Source: Bacteroidales bacterium
Lineage (GTDB): Bacteria; Bacteroidota; Bacteroidia; Bacteroidales; UBA932
Direction of reading: 5' to 3'
DNA: 20,503 nt
Assembly (NCBI GenBank): GCA_017614795.1
Contig: JAGABD010000061.1
Coordinates: 1 to 20,503 of the forward strand
Positions 5,321 to 11,854 of this stretch are shown piece after piece. The notes under the pieces were generated by a model, which saw only the letters and a program-made list of their open reading frames with translations, did no database searches and was not told where the DNA came from. Every line of letters starts with the position of its first letter. The first letter of the stretch is position 1. A program made the position numbers and the translations under genes.

Positions 5321-6121
5321 ATGCCGGTCATACATATCAATTCGCTTTCGGATCCGGGCGTGGAGATCTTCTCCTCGCTGACCGAGGCGCAGCTGTGCGA
5401 CAAACGTCTGGTCGCCGAGGAATTGTTCATCGCGGAGAGCGGCAAGGTCATCGACGTGGCCCTGGATGCCGGATACGAGCCGTTCGCAATGCTCACCGAA
5501 GAAAAGCACCTGACCGGCATAGCGGCCCGGGCCGTGCAGAGGGTAGGGGACATCCCCATCTATGTCGGAACCCACGACCTGCTGAAACAGCTTACCGGTT
5601 TCCCGATGATACGCTGCGTCCTGTGCGCGATGCGCAGGCCCAAACTGCCGTCCGTCGAGGAGGTCCTTCGCAACGCACGCCTTGTGGTGGTGATAGACAG
5701 CGTTGCCAACACCACCAATATCGGAGCCATTTTCCGTTCTGCGGCCGCCTTGGGGGTAGATGCCGTGCTGCTGACGCGGACGACCTGCGACCCGTTGAAC
5801 CGCCGCGCCGTGAGAGTCTCTATGGGAACAGTGTTCCAGGTGCCCTGGACGTGGCTGGACGCTCCGGTCGACTCCCTTCACGAGTATGGCTTCCGGACCG
5901 CCGCAATGGCCCTGACGGACCAGAGCATTACGCTGGATGACCCGAGCCTGAAAGACATCGACCGACTGGCGCTGATAATGGGCACCGAGGGCGATGGCCT
6001 GCCGCTCGAGACCATCTCCGAAGCGGACTATGTCGTCCGCATTCCAATGAAAAACAATGTGGATTCCCTGAACGTGGCCGCCGCTGCCGCAGTGGCGTTC
6101 TGGGAGCTGAGACGCAGGTAA
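5321..6121 (+). CDS. SpoU/TrmH-family RNA 2'-O-ribose methyltransferase
   Basis: The 266-residue protein has all three SPOUT motifs: N130-TTNIGAIFRS (motif 1, with the catalytic-type Arg R139), IMGTEGDGLP at 219-228 (motif 2, S-adenosylmethionine loop) and IPMKNNVDSLNVAAAAAV at 241-258 (motif 3). Residues 1-105 form an N-terminal substrate-binding part that is less conserved. Family members methylate the 2'-OH of a tRNA or 23S rRNA nucleotide using S-adenosylmethionine, as knotted dimers in the cytoplasm. I cannot tell tRNA from rRNA target by eye. ATG 5321 fits the -7 box ending at 5304; another frame with an ORF from 5302 is a shadow. The gene is monocistronic, with its stop 3 bp from the stop of the convergent glycosidase gene. 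It is the first gene with the GC-rich codon use of the rest of the window. Confidence 0.88.
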   Translation: MPVIHINSLSDPGVEIFSSLTEAQLCDKRLVAEELFIAESGKVIDVALDAGYEPFAMLTEEKHLTGIAARAVQRVGDIPIYVGTHDLLKQLTGFPMIRCVLCAMRRPKLPSVEEVLRNARLVVVIDSVANTTNIGAIFRSAAALGVDAVLLTRTTCDPLNRRAVRVSMGTVFQVPWTWLDAPVDSLHEYGFRTAAMALTDQSITLDDPSLKDIDRLALIMGTEGDGLPLETISEADYVVRIPMKNNVDSLNVAAAAAVAFWELRRR

Positions 6122-6124
6122 ACC

Positions 6125-6958
6125 CTACTGCTGCTTGCGCTGATAGACGCGGACCCAGTCGATGCGGAGCTCGGATGGGAGGTCCGAGTCATTGATTTCG
6201 CCGACCCATTCGCCGCCGAGCTGGTTGGACAGAATCAGGTAGTAGCTGTATGTGGCGAAAGGCCACTGGGTGTCGACTCCTTCCATCTTGGGGTAAGTGT
6301 AGGTTTTCACGTCGTTGACAAACATACAGATCTGGTTCTCCCAAATCTCCACCGCATATGTGTTCCAGTCCCGGCGATTGATGCTCTTCTCGACGGAATG
6401 GGAGTGGTTGGTCGCGCTTTGTGTATAGGCGGAATGAATTGTCTGGTAGACTTTGTTCTCCGAGTTGAGGTGCTCCATAATGTCGATTTCGCCTCCCCTC
6501 GGCCACTGGACGTTGGCGTTTGGCATCAGCCAGATGGCCGGCCAGAAGCCCTGCGCGCAGTTGAATTTGGCCCTTACCTCGAATTTTGCAAGTTTGAAAT
6601 ACTTCTTGCCCTGCGACTGCACGCCGCCCGTCACGTAATCCGTAGTCTCGGTGCCTGAGTGGTCGTTTACCTTGCCCAGAAGCACGAGTTCTCCGTTTTC
6701 GATATAGGCGAGGTCCGCGCGTTTCGGGGCCATCATGTTCTGCCAGTCCGGAGTGCTCCACGGCACGCGAGCCCAGTTGGCGCTGTTGATGGTTGTGCCA
6801 TCGAAATTGTCTTCCCATACGAGCTCCCAGCCGTCGTCCACGGCAGGAGCGTCGGGCTTGGACGGGGTAGGGGGAGACTGGTTGGAGGAGGAATCGTCCT
6901 TTCCGCTGCAGGACAGCAGGGCCAGGGCTATTGTCAAGATATACAATCCGTTAGTCAT
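6125..6958 (-). CDS. glycoside hydrolase family 16 lipoprotein (beta-glucanase/laminarinase-like)
   Basis: The 277-residue product begins with a lipoprotein signal (ALALLSC, lipidated Cys at 17) and a Ser/Pro-rich linker to about residue 42. A complete GH16 jelly-roll domain follows. Seen: GGEIDIMEHLN with the catalytic E157-x-D159-xx-E162 (nucleophile, helper Asp and acid/base), QGFWPAIWLMP just before it, WNTYAVEIW in the middle and LRIDWVRVYQ as the last strand. GH16 enzymes cut beta-1,3/1,4-glucans, galactans and related chains; the exact substrate cannot be read by eye. With the linker the enzyme is probably held on the outer membrane or facing the periplasm. It is transcribed divergently from the polysaccharide-export pair, so it may trim or recycle the exported polymer, or digest dietary glucan. 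The promoter lies only 5 bp upstream of the ATG, so the mRNA is nearly leaderless. Confidence 0.9.
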   Translation of the reverse strand: MTNGLYILTIALALLSCSGKDDSSSNQSPPTPSKPDAPAVDDGWELVWEDNFDGTTINSANWARVPWSTPDWQNMMAPKRADLAYIENGELVLLGKVNDHSGTETTDYVTGGVQSQGKKYFKLAKFEVRAKFNCAQGFWPAIWLMPNANVQWPRGGEIDIMEHLNSENKVYQTIHSAYTQSATNHSHSVEKSINRRDWNTYAVEIWENQICMFVNDVKTYTYPKMEGVDTQWPFATYSYYLILSNQLGGEWVGEINDSDLPSELRIDWVRVYQRKQQ

Positions 6959-6962
6959 AACG

Positions 6963-6994
6963 CAAAAATAGCATATTAAAACGAGATATACAAA
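6963..6994 (-). promoter_or_regulatory. promoter of the GH16 gene, nearly leaderless
   Basis: On the minus strand: TTTG (6994-6991), a 20-bp spacer, TATTTTTG (6970-6963). The G of the -7 box is 5 nt from the A of the start codon, so transcription should begin at or next to the ATG. Confidence 0.7.
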
Positions 6995-7003
6995 GTGGGA
7001 GGA

Positions 7004-7027
7004 ATAACAAAATATTTGTTATCTTTG
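7004..7027. promoter_or_regulatory. dyad operator candidate overlapping the -7 box of the export promoter
   Basis: ATAACAAA (7004-7011), centre ATA, TTTGTTAT (7015-7022): 8-bp perfect arms. Its right arm overlaps the plus-strand -7 box TATCTTTG (7020-7027). No good -33 element is found 19-21 bp upstream, so this promoter may depend on an activator or be tightly repressed at the dyad (inference). Confidence 0.5.
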
Positions 7028-7076
7028 CAATTCGGCATATTGTGATGCCGATTTTTGTGAAACTAATAGAAAGAAG

Positions 7077-7871
7077 ATGCTGAATAGAAGCAAACTCCTG
7101 GCCCTGGCGGCCGCCATCGTGGCGCTCTGCGGATGCACATCATCCAAGCAGATACTTTATTTCCAGGACATCAACGAACGTACGCTTGGCAAACTCACCA
7201 ACGAGTACGAGGCCATAATCAAGAAGGACGACAGACTTACCATCCTGGTGAGCGGCGCCGACAAGACCGTGACCGCCCCCTATAACCTTACCATTTCGGA
7301 GCTCGGGACGACAAGCACGAGCACGGATCCCGAACGCGCCACGCTGACCTACCTCGTGGACAGCGAAGGCAACATCGAGTTCCCCATCCTCGGCAAGATT
7401 CACGTCGAAGGCATGACCCGCAACCAGCTTGTGGAGTACCTCACCACCGAAATCGGCCGTGACGTCAAGGATCCCATCGTCTATGTTTCCTTCCGCAACT
7501 ACAAGATTACGGTTATGGGCGAAGTCAAGGTTCCCGGAACCTACACCTTCGATTCCGAGAAGGTCAACATCCTCCAGGCCCTCGGCCGCGCGGGAGACCT
7601 TAACCTTACCGCAAAGCGCGACGACATCATCCTCATCCGCGAAGTGGACGGAGTGCAGACCCACCACGTCATCAACCTCAAGAACAGCGACATCCTGGAG
7701 TCCCCGTACTTCTATCTTCAGCAGAACGACGTGATTTACGTGCCCGCAAGTCCCACCAGGATCGCATCGGCAACCGCGGCTACCAACCTCTGGTCTGCAG
7801 CTTTGTCCGCAATTACCACGACCGTTTCCGTGGTGTCCCTGGCAATCGTAATCAAGAATCAGAACAAGTAA
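7077..7871 (+). CDS. Wza-like polysaccharide export outer-membrane lipoprotein
   Basis: The 264-residue protein has a lipoprotein signal (residues 1-19, VALCGC, lipidated Cys at 20). The polysaccharide-export domain, with DDRLTILVSG at 51-60 and DSEGNIEFPILGKIHVEGMT at 95-114, is followed by an SLBB repeat at about 142-190 (YKITVMGEVKVPGTYTF). A hydrophobic C-terminal segment at 237-260 probably spans the outer membrane, as the last helix of Wza does. Family members form an outer-membrane channel through which capsule or exopolysaccharide leaves the cell. The gene is followed after 4 bp by the Wzc-like partner, so the two make an operon. The leader is about 45 nt, with a weak AGAAAGAAG before ATG 7077. 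Length is typical of Bacteroidota homologues and shorter than E. coli Wza (about 380). Confidence 0.9.
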   Translation: MLNRSKLLALAAAIVALCGCTSSKQILYFQDINERTLGKLTNEYEAIIKKDDRLTILVSGADKTVTAPYNLTISELGTTSTSTDPERATLTYLVDSEGNIEFPILGKIHVEGMTRNQLVEYLTTEIGRDVKDPIVYVSFRNYKITVMGEVKVPGTYTFDSEKVNILQALGRAGDLNLTAKRDDIILIREVDGVQTHHVINLKNSDILESPYFYLQQNDVIYVPASPTRIASATAATNLWSAALSAITTTVSVVSLAIVIKNQNK

Positions 7872-7875
7872 CTAT

Positions 7876-10338
7876 ATGAGCGAGAATACTAATAAGCCCC
7901 AGGGCAACAATTCCGAGTACGTATCCTTCCGCGATATTTTCGATTTCATCTGGAGACTGAAGTGGTGGATAGTGGCCAGCGCCATCGCCGCCCTCATCGT
8001 GGCGTTCGTGTCCGTGAGGATGCAGAGCCCCGTGTTCCAGCGTACCTCCTGGATTATGCTCAACCGCGACGACGGCTCAACCGGCGAGCTTTCGATGCTC
8101 ACCTCGATGACCGGCGCCCGCGTCCGCAAGAAGATCGACAACGAACTCTTCATCCTCAAGAGCCCTTCGCTTATGAAGAAGGTGGTGGAGGAACTCAACC
8201 TGAACACCCGCTACTACCAGATCAAGCTCCCCGTAGGCGACGAGAAGTTCGCATTCCTCAAGAACATCATCCCCATCAAGACTTCGGTGGAGTTCTATAA
8301 GGACAGCCCCTTCGAATTCAAGGTCATGGCGGATTCCCTCCGTCCCAACGCATATCAGCCCCAGTCGGCCTACATCAAGTTCCGCAACCTCTCCGAGGAT
8401 GGCAAGTTCGTCATCAAGGAGGCCCGCATAGGCAAGCACGAGCTCAAGAAGACCGACAAGGTGTTCGCTTACGGCGACACCCTCGTGGTGGGCAGCGTGA
8501 GGATGATAATCTCCCTGTCGGGCATAGGTACCCCCGTTCCCAACACCAAGTACATCTGCTCCTGGGTCAATGCGTTCAGGGCCGCGGAGAACTTCGTGTC
8601 CAACATGAACACCGAGGTCCAGGGCAACACCAAAACCTATTCCTACCTGAATTCCTGCGACGTGGTCATGGTCCGCCTGCTGGACAACAAGCCCCAGAGG
8701 GCAGACGACATCCTCAATACGCTTATCCTGCGCAACAACGAGGAGTCCAAGCTGTACAGCAACCTCGCAACCATCAACACCATCAACTTCATCGACGAGC
8801 GTCTCGCGGAGATTTCCGCCGAACTCGCCAACGCCGAGGAGAAGGTGAAGGAATACCAGTCCAAGAACACGGTCATCGACCTTTCTTCCCAGGCCAACCT
8901 CACCCTGTCCTCCGACAAGCAGTATCAGGACAAGCTCATTGAAGTGCAGCTCCAGAAGCGCATCCTCAAGATGATCGCCGACCAGCTCGCCACCACCCCC
9001 GCAGGCCAGTACAACGTCATTCCTTCGAATGTCGGCGTGAGCAACGCGGGTCTCAACAATGTCATCACCCAGTACAACACCCTCGTGGCCGAGCGCAACC
9101 GCCTCATCGCGAACTCCAGCGCCAACAACCCCAGGGTGCTCAGCATGAACTCCTCCCTCGAGGACAGCAAAAAGGCCATCGAAATTTCCATCGCCAACCT
9201 CGACAAGGAATATGCGATTCGCGAGCGCGAACTCGAGAACACCGTTCGCAAGAGCCAGAGCAAGATGACCTCGATGCCCAAGCAGCAGTACGAGATGCAG
9301 CAGCTCTCCCGCAAGCTCGAAATCATCGAACCTCTCTACCTTATGCTTCAGCAGAAGAGGGAAGAGTCGCAGATAGCGGTGTACGAGCAGGGTGACACCT
9401 TCCGTATCATCGAAGCGGCCTTCGGCAACCCTCAGCCGGTCAGCCCCAAGGCCACCCAGATATATCTCATCGCCCTTATTCTCGGATGCTGCCTGCCTCC
9501 CGCAGTGGTTTGGCTCAGGATGCATCTGCGCACCAAGGTGGAAACCAAGAAGGATGTCGAGGATGTCGTGAAGGCTCCCATCATCGCCACCCTGCCGCAC
9601 AAGCGCGAGAATGTCGGCGCCCTTATCGAGAAAGACGGCCGCGACACCTTCTCCGAGGCGTTCAGGATGCTTCGTTCCAACCTGAAGTTCCTCACCGACG
9701 CCAAGGTGTTCCAGGTGACCTCGTCCATCCCGGGCGAAGGCAAGTCCTATGTTTCGGCGAACCTCGCCCTGTCGATTTCCCATATCGGCAAGAAGGTGCT
9801 GCTGATCGGTATGGACCTTCGCAAACCCGCTCTGCGCAAGCTCTTCCCCGACCTCAAGGTCAGCCAGAAGAACACCGTTGTGAGCTACCTCATCGGCCAG
9901 GTTGAGAATCCTGACGATATGGTGCTGCCCAGCGGCATTTCGGAGAATCTCGACGTGGTCTTCGCAGGCCCCGTTCCTCCGAACCCGACCGAACTCCTTT
10001 CCAGCGACAAGCCCGCCGCGATGCTGGAGCACTTCCGCAAGAAATACGACATCATCATAGTCGACACCACGCCTTGCATGCCGGTTTCCGACTCGCTGCT
10101 GGTGAACTCCCTGGTGGATGCCACGCTCTATATCATCCGCGTCGACCATACCCCTCTGAATCTGCTCGCAGACATCCAGGATGTGGTGGTCGGCCGTATG
10201 AAGAACCTCAGCATCGTGCTGAACGACCTTAACCTCGACGCCAGCAAATACCGTTACGGCTACGGCACCTACGGTTATGGCTACGGTTACGGCGCAAAGC
10301 ACGGCTATGGCTACGGAGAGACCGGGAAGGAGGAATAA
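7876..10338 (+). CDS. Wzc/GumC-like polysaccharide co-polymerase with BY-kinase domain
   Basis: An 820-residue inner-membrane protein. In order: a cytoplasmic start, membrane span 1 (about 30-47), the Wzz chain-length domain, a periplasmic coiled coil (about 305-460), the GNVR-type segment KQQYEMQQLSRKLEI (469-483), membrane span 2 (about 529-547) and a cytoplasmic tyrosine kinase. The kinase has Walker A SSIPGEGKS (616-624, K623), Walker A' LIGMDLRKP (643-651, D647; Met where Asp is usual two residues earlier) and Walker B IIIVD (726-730). The tail from 791 to 814 holds nine tyrosines alternating with glycine, the autophosphorylation cluster. These proteins control polymer length and export together with Wza through cycles of tail phosphorylation. 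No separate tyrosine phosphatase gene is in the window. Start ATG 7876 is 4 bp after the preceding stop. A 741-codon open frame on the opposite strand is a codon-bias shadow. Confidence 0.93.
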   Translation: MSENTNKPQGNNSEYVSFRDIFDFIWRLKWWIVASAIAALIVAFVSVRMQSPVFQRTSWIMLNRDDGSTGELSMLTSMTGARVRKKIDNELFILKSPSLMKKVVEELNLNTRYYQIKLPVGDEKFAFLKNIIPIKTSVEFYKDSPFEFKVMADSLRPNAYQPQSAYIKFRNLSEDGKFVIKEARIGKHELKKTDKVFAYGDTLVVGSVRMIISLSGIGTPVPNTKYICSWVNAFRAAENFVSNMNTEVQGNTKTYSYLNSCDVVMVRLLDNKPQRADDILNTLILRNNEESKLYSNLATINTINFIDERLAEISAELANAEEKVKEYQSKNTVIDLSSQANLTLSSDKQYQDKLIEVQLQKRILKMIADQLATTPAGQYNVIPSNVGVSNAGLNNVITQYNTLVAERNRLIANSSANNPRVLSMNSSLEDSKKAIEISIANLDKEYAIRERELENTVRKSQSKMTSMPKQQYEMQQLSRKLEIIEPLYLMLQQKREESQIAVYEQGDTFRIIEAAFGNPQPVSPKATQIYLIALILGCCLPPAVVWLRMHLRTKVETKKDVEDVVKAPIIATLPHKRENVGALIEKDGRDTFSEAFRMLRSNLKFLTDAKVFQVTSSIPGEGKSYVSANLALSISHIGKKVLLIGMDLRKPALRKLFPDLKVSQKNTVVSYLIGQVENPDDMVLPSGISENLDVVFAGPVPPNPTELLSSDKPAAMLEHFRKKYDIIIVDTTPCMPVSDSLLVNSLVDATLYIIRVDHTPLNLLADIQDVVVGRMKNLSIVLNDLNLDASKYRYGYGTYGYGYGYGAKHGYGYGETGKEE

Positions 10339-10354
10339 TCAAGATTTCACGGGA

Positions 10355-10383
10355 TTGCAAATAAAGTTTTTTTACTATATTTG
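10355..10383 (+). promoter_or_regulatory. promoter of tRNA-Ser
   Basis: TTG at 10355-10357, an 18-bp spacer and TATATTTG at 10376-10383 lie just ahead of the tRNA gene, which starts 12 bp after the box. Confidence 0.65.
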
Positions 10384-10395
10384 CAGTCCCTTTTC

Positions 10396-10483
10396 GGAAA
10401 GATGCTCGAGTGGCTGAAGAGGCGCGTCTGGAAAGCGCGTGGCCGCCCAAAGCGGCTCCAGGGTTCGAATCCCTGTCTTTCCG
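10396..10483 (+). tRNA. tRNA-Ser (anticodon GGA)
   Basis: An 88-nt class II tRNA. The acceptor stem is GGAAAGA with TCTTTCC (10476-10482) and discriminator G at 10483. The anticodon arm CGCGT / GCGCG encloses loop CTGGAAA with GGA at 10430-10432. The long variable arm pairs GCCGC with GCGGC. The T arm carries GGTTCGAAT. The 3' CCA is not encoded (GCA follows), so it must be added by the nucleotidyltransferase encoded at 11845-13323. GGA reads UCU and UCC codons. Confidence 0.97.
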
Positions 10484-10501
10484 CAAGCAGCAAAGCTGCA
10501 G

Positions 10502-10533
10502 ATGCCGCATGAAAGTGCGGCATTATTTTTTTT
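10502..10533 (+). terminator. intrinsic terminator after tRNA-Ser
   Basis: ATGCCGCA (10502-10509), loop TGAAAG, TGCGGCAT (10516-10523), then TATTTTTTTT. A strong stem with a U-run, 18 bp after the tRNA end. Confidence 0.85.
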
Positions 10534-10572
10534 AAGGCTACCCTTGTAAGTTGACTTACTAAAGGTAGCCTT
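10534..10572. terminator. long hairpin between tRNA-Ser and the hpf operon end
   Basis: AAGGCTACC (10534-10542) pairs with GGTAGCCTT (10564-10572), and the inner GTAAGT pairs with ACTTAC around a 2-nt loop. In total it is an almost continuous stem of about 18 bp with one mismatch and one bulge. It lies 40 bp past the hpf stop. The T-run on the plus side belongs to the tRNA terminator and no U-run follows on the minus strand, so use as the hpf operon terminator is only probable. Confidence 0.5.
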
Positions 10573-10611
10573 AAAATATAGCAACGTTAGTTGTATCTGT
10601 TGCCTAATCCC

Positions 10612-10908
10612 TTATTTATCAAATTTTTTCTCCTTCGTGCGAGTCAGCTTCTCCTTCATCGCATCGACGCAGTCGGTGATAGCCTGCTCGAAGCTGTCGG
10701 CGTTGCGCTCGATGACGAGATCTTCGCCGGGTACGTGAATTTGGATCTTGGCCTGCTTGTTTTCCGGCTCGTGGAGCAGGGAAAGCGTCACATCGGCATT
10801 GTCGCTTCCGCCCTTGAAGAATTTGTCGAGCTTGGCGACCTTCTTTTCGATGTAGGCGATGAGTTTCTGGTCTGCATCGAATTTGAGAGTTTTGATTTTA
10901 ATCTCCAT
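10612..10908 (-). CDS. hpf: ribosome hibernation-promoting factor (HPF/YfiA family)
   Basis: The 98-residue protein starts MEIKIKTLKFDADQKL and continues with IEKKVAKLDKFF, LSLLHEPENKQAKIQIHVPGE and SFEQAITDCVDAMKEKL. This is the beta-alpha-beta-beta-beta-alpha fold of the short HPF/YfiA family, which binds the 30S decoding site in stationary phase and inactivates ribosomes. There is no long-form C-terminal dimerisation domain. ATG 10908 is chosen over an in-frame upstream ATG (10950) because GGAGG lies 5 nt before it (10914-10918) and homology begins there. The start overlaps the end of the recombinase gene by 11 bp, so translation is coupled. It is the last gene of the five-gene minus-strand operon that begins at 14749. 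Confidence 0.9.
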   Translation of the reverse strand: MEIKIKTLKFDADQKLIAYIEKKVAKLDKFFKGGSDNADVTLSLLHEPENKQAKIQIHVPGEDLVIERNADSFEQAITDCVDAMKEKLTRTKEKKFDK

Positions 10909-11854
10909 TGTTACCTCCGTTTTTATGTGCCCTTGGATGGGCGTTGTCATATACGTTCTTAAGCCTTTCTACGGTTGCGTGGGTGTATACCTGCGTCGCC
11001 GCGAGCGAGGAGTGACCGAGCAGCTCCTTGATGGAATTGAGGTCCGCGCCGTGTTCCAGAAGTCCGCTCGCCAGGCTGTGCCTGAGCACGTGGGGGGACT
11101 TTCTGCCCGTTATTCCTTCGGCGCCGCCGAGTTCCTGCTTTACGGCCCTGTCCACATACACCGGGTACAGGCGGCGTCCTTTCGACGTCCGGAGCAGCGG
11201 GGTGTCCGCCGTCCTTTCCGCACCCAAAACGTAGTCGGCTGCTTTCAAATATAATGAAATTTCTTCACAAAGAGAGGGGACGAGAGGGATAATCCTCATT
11301 TTGTCGCCCTTGCCCCGCACCGACAGAGTCTTGCGCGAGAAGTCCACCGAAGAGCAGTTCAGGGAGATGATTTCGCTGCGCCGGATGCCGGTGTCGGCCA
11401 GGGTCGCGATGATGAGGCGCCGCAGCCGGCGGTCGTAAAGTTCGTCGGCGGAAGGCCCTTTCGGGGTGGCGAGAAGCACGCTCAGCATATCCAGTGAAGC
11501 CCAGGGGGCGGAGGCATCGAAATAGCGCGCGAGGGCGTCGTCCCGGTAGAAGACCGGGAGCCTCTTTTCCACCTTCGGCTTGGGCACCAGACGCACCGGG
11601 TTCGAGGCCATCAAACCCTTTTTTACAAGGAACTTGCAGTAGCTTGAAAGTATACTCAAGTGAAGGTTTACCGTCTTGGGCGCAATTCCTTCAGTGTCAA
11701 GCAGTTCAATTTCGTAATTCCGCACGTTCACGGTGTCCGGTTCGGCCTGCGCGAAAGCCTGGAAACGCTCCAGCGCTTCGCGGTACAGCGTACAGCTGCG
11801 GGGCGAGTATCGCCTCACATTCCGGACATAGTCTATGAATGCGTCTATTTGCAC
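10898..11854 (-). CDS. XerC-like tyrosine recombinase
   Basis: The 318-residue protein has an N-terminal SAM-like core-binding domain (about 1-85) and a catalytic domain with the full tyrosine-recombinase set: R158 (TGIRRSE), K182 (RGKGDKMR), H255 and R258 (HVLRHSLA), H281 (LLGHSSLAATQVYTH) and nucleophile Y290. Length and the tight catalytic spacing match chromosomal XerC/XerD, which resolve chromosome dimers at dif during division, not the longer integrases of conjugative elements. The start is GTG at 11854, overlapping the preceding gene's stop by 10 bp; no ATG near it gives the conserved MxxDAFIDYVRNVRRYS beginning. It lies within the housekeeping operon holA / HsdR_N / CCA enzyme / xer / hpf, which supports a cellular role. 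I cannot decide between XerC and XerD by eye. Confidence 0.85.
   Translation of the reverse strand: MQIDAFIDYVRNVRRYSPRSCTLYREALERFQAFAQAEPDTVNVRNYEIELLDTEGIAPKTVNLHLSILSSYCKFLVKKGLMASNPVRLVPKPKVEKRLPVFYRDDALARYFDASAPWASLDMLSVLLATPKGPSADELYDRRLRRLIIATLADTGIRRSEIISLNCSSVDFSRKTLSVRGKGDKMRIIPLVPSLCEEISLYLKAADYVLGAERTADTPLLRTSKGRRLYPVYVDRAVKQELGGAEGITGRKSPHVLRHSLASGLLEHGADLNSIKELLGHSSLAATQVYTHATVERLKNVYDNAHPRAHKNGGNNGD
10914..10918 (-). promoter_or_regulatory. strong Shine-Dalgarno of hpf
   Basis: GGAGG on the minus strand, 5 nt before ATG 10908. Such sites are uncommon in Bacteroidota, and it fixes the hpf start. Confidence 0.7.

Noticed and set aside
6961..7076. Invertible (phase-variable) promoter for the polysaccharide operon
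   Set aside because: The dyad arms are 8 bp with a 3-bp centre, too close together to flank an invertible promoter as in Bacteroides capsule loci, and no adjacent invertase is present.
8077..10302. 741-codon open frame on the minus strand across the BY-kinase gene
   Set aside because: It has no recognisable domain and mirrors the GC-rich codon bias of the clear kinase on the other strand, so it is a shadow.
10898..11854. The tyrosine recombinase as integrase of a mobile element using the nearby tRNA-Ser
   Set aside because: Size and motif spacing fit XerC/XerD, it is translationally coupled to housekeeping genes, and I see no duplicated tRNA end or att repeat.
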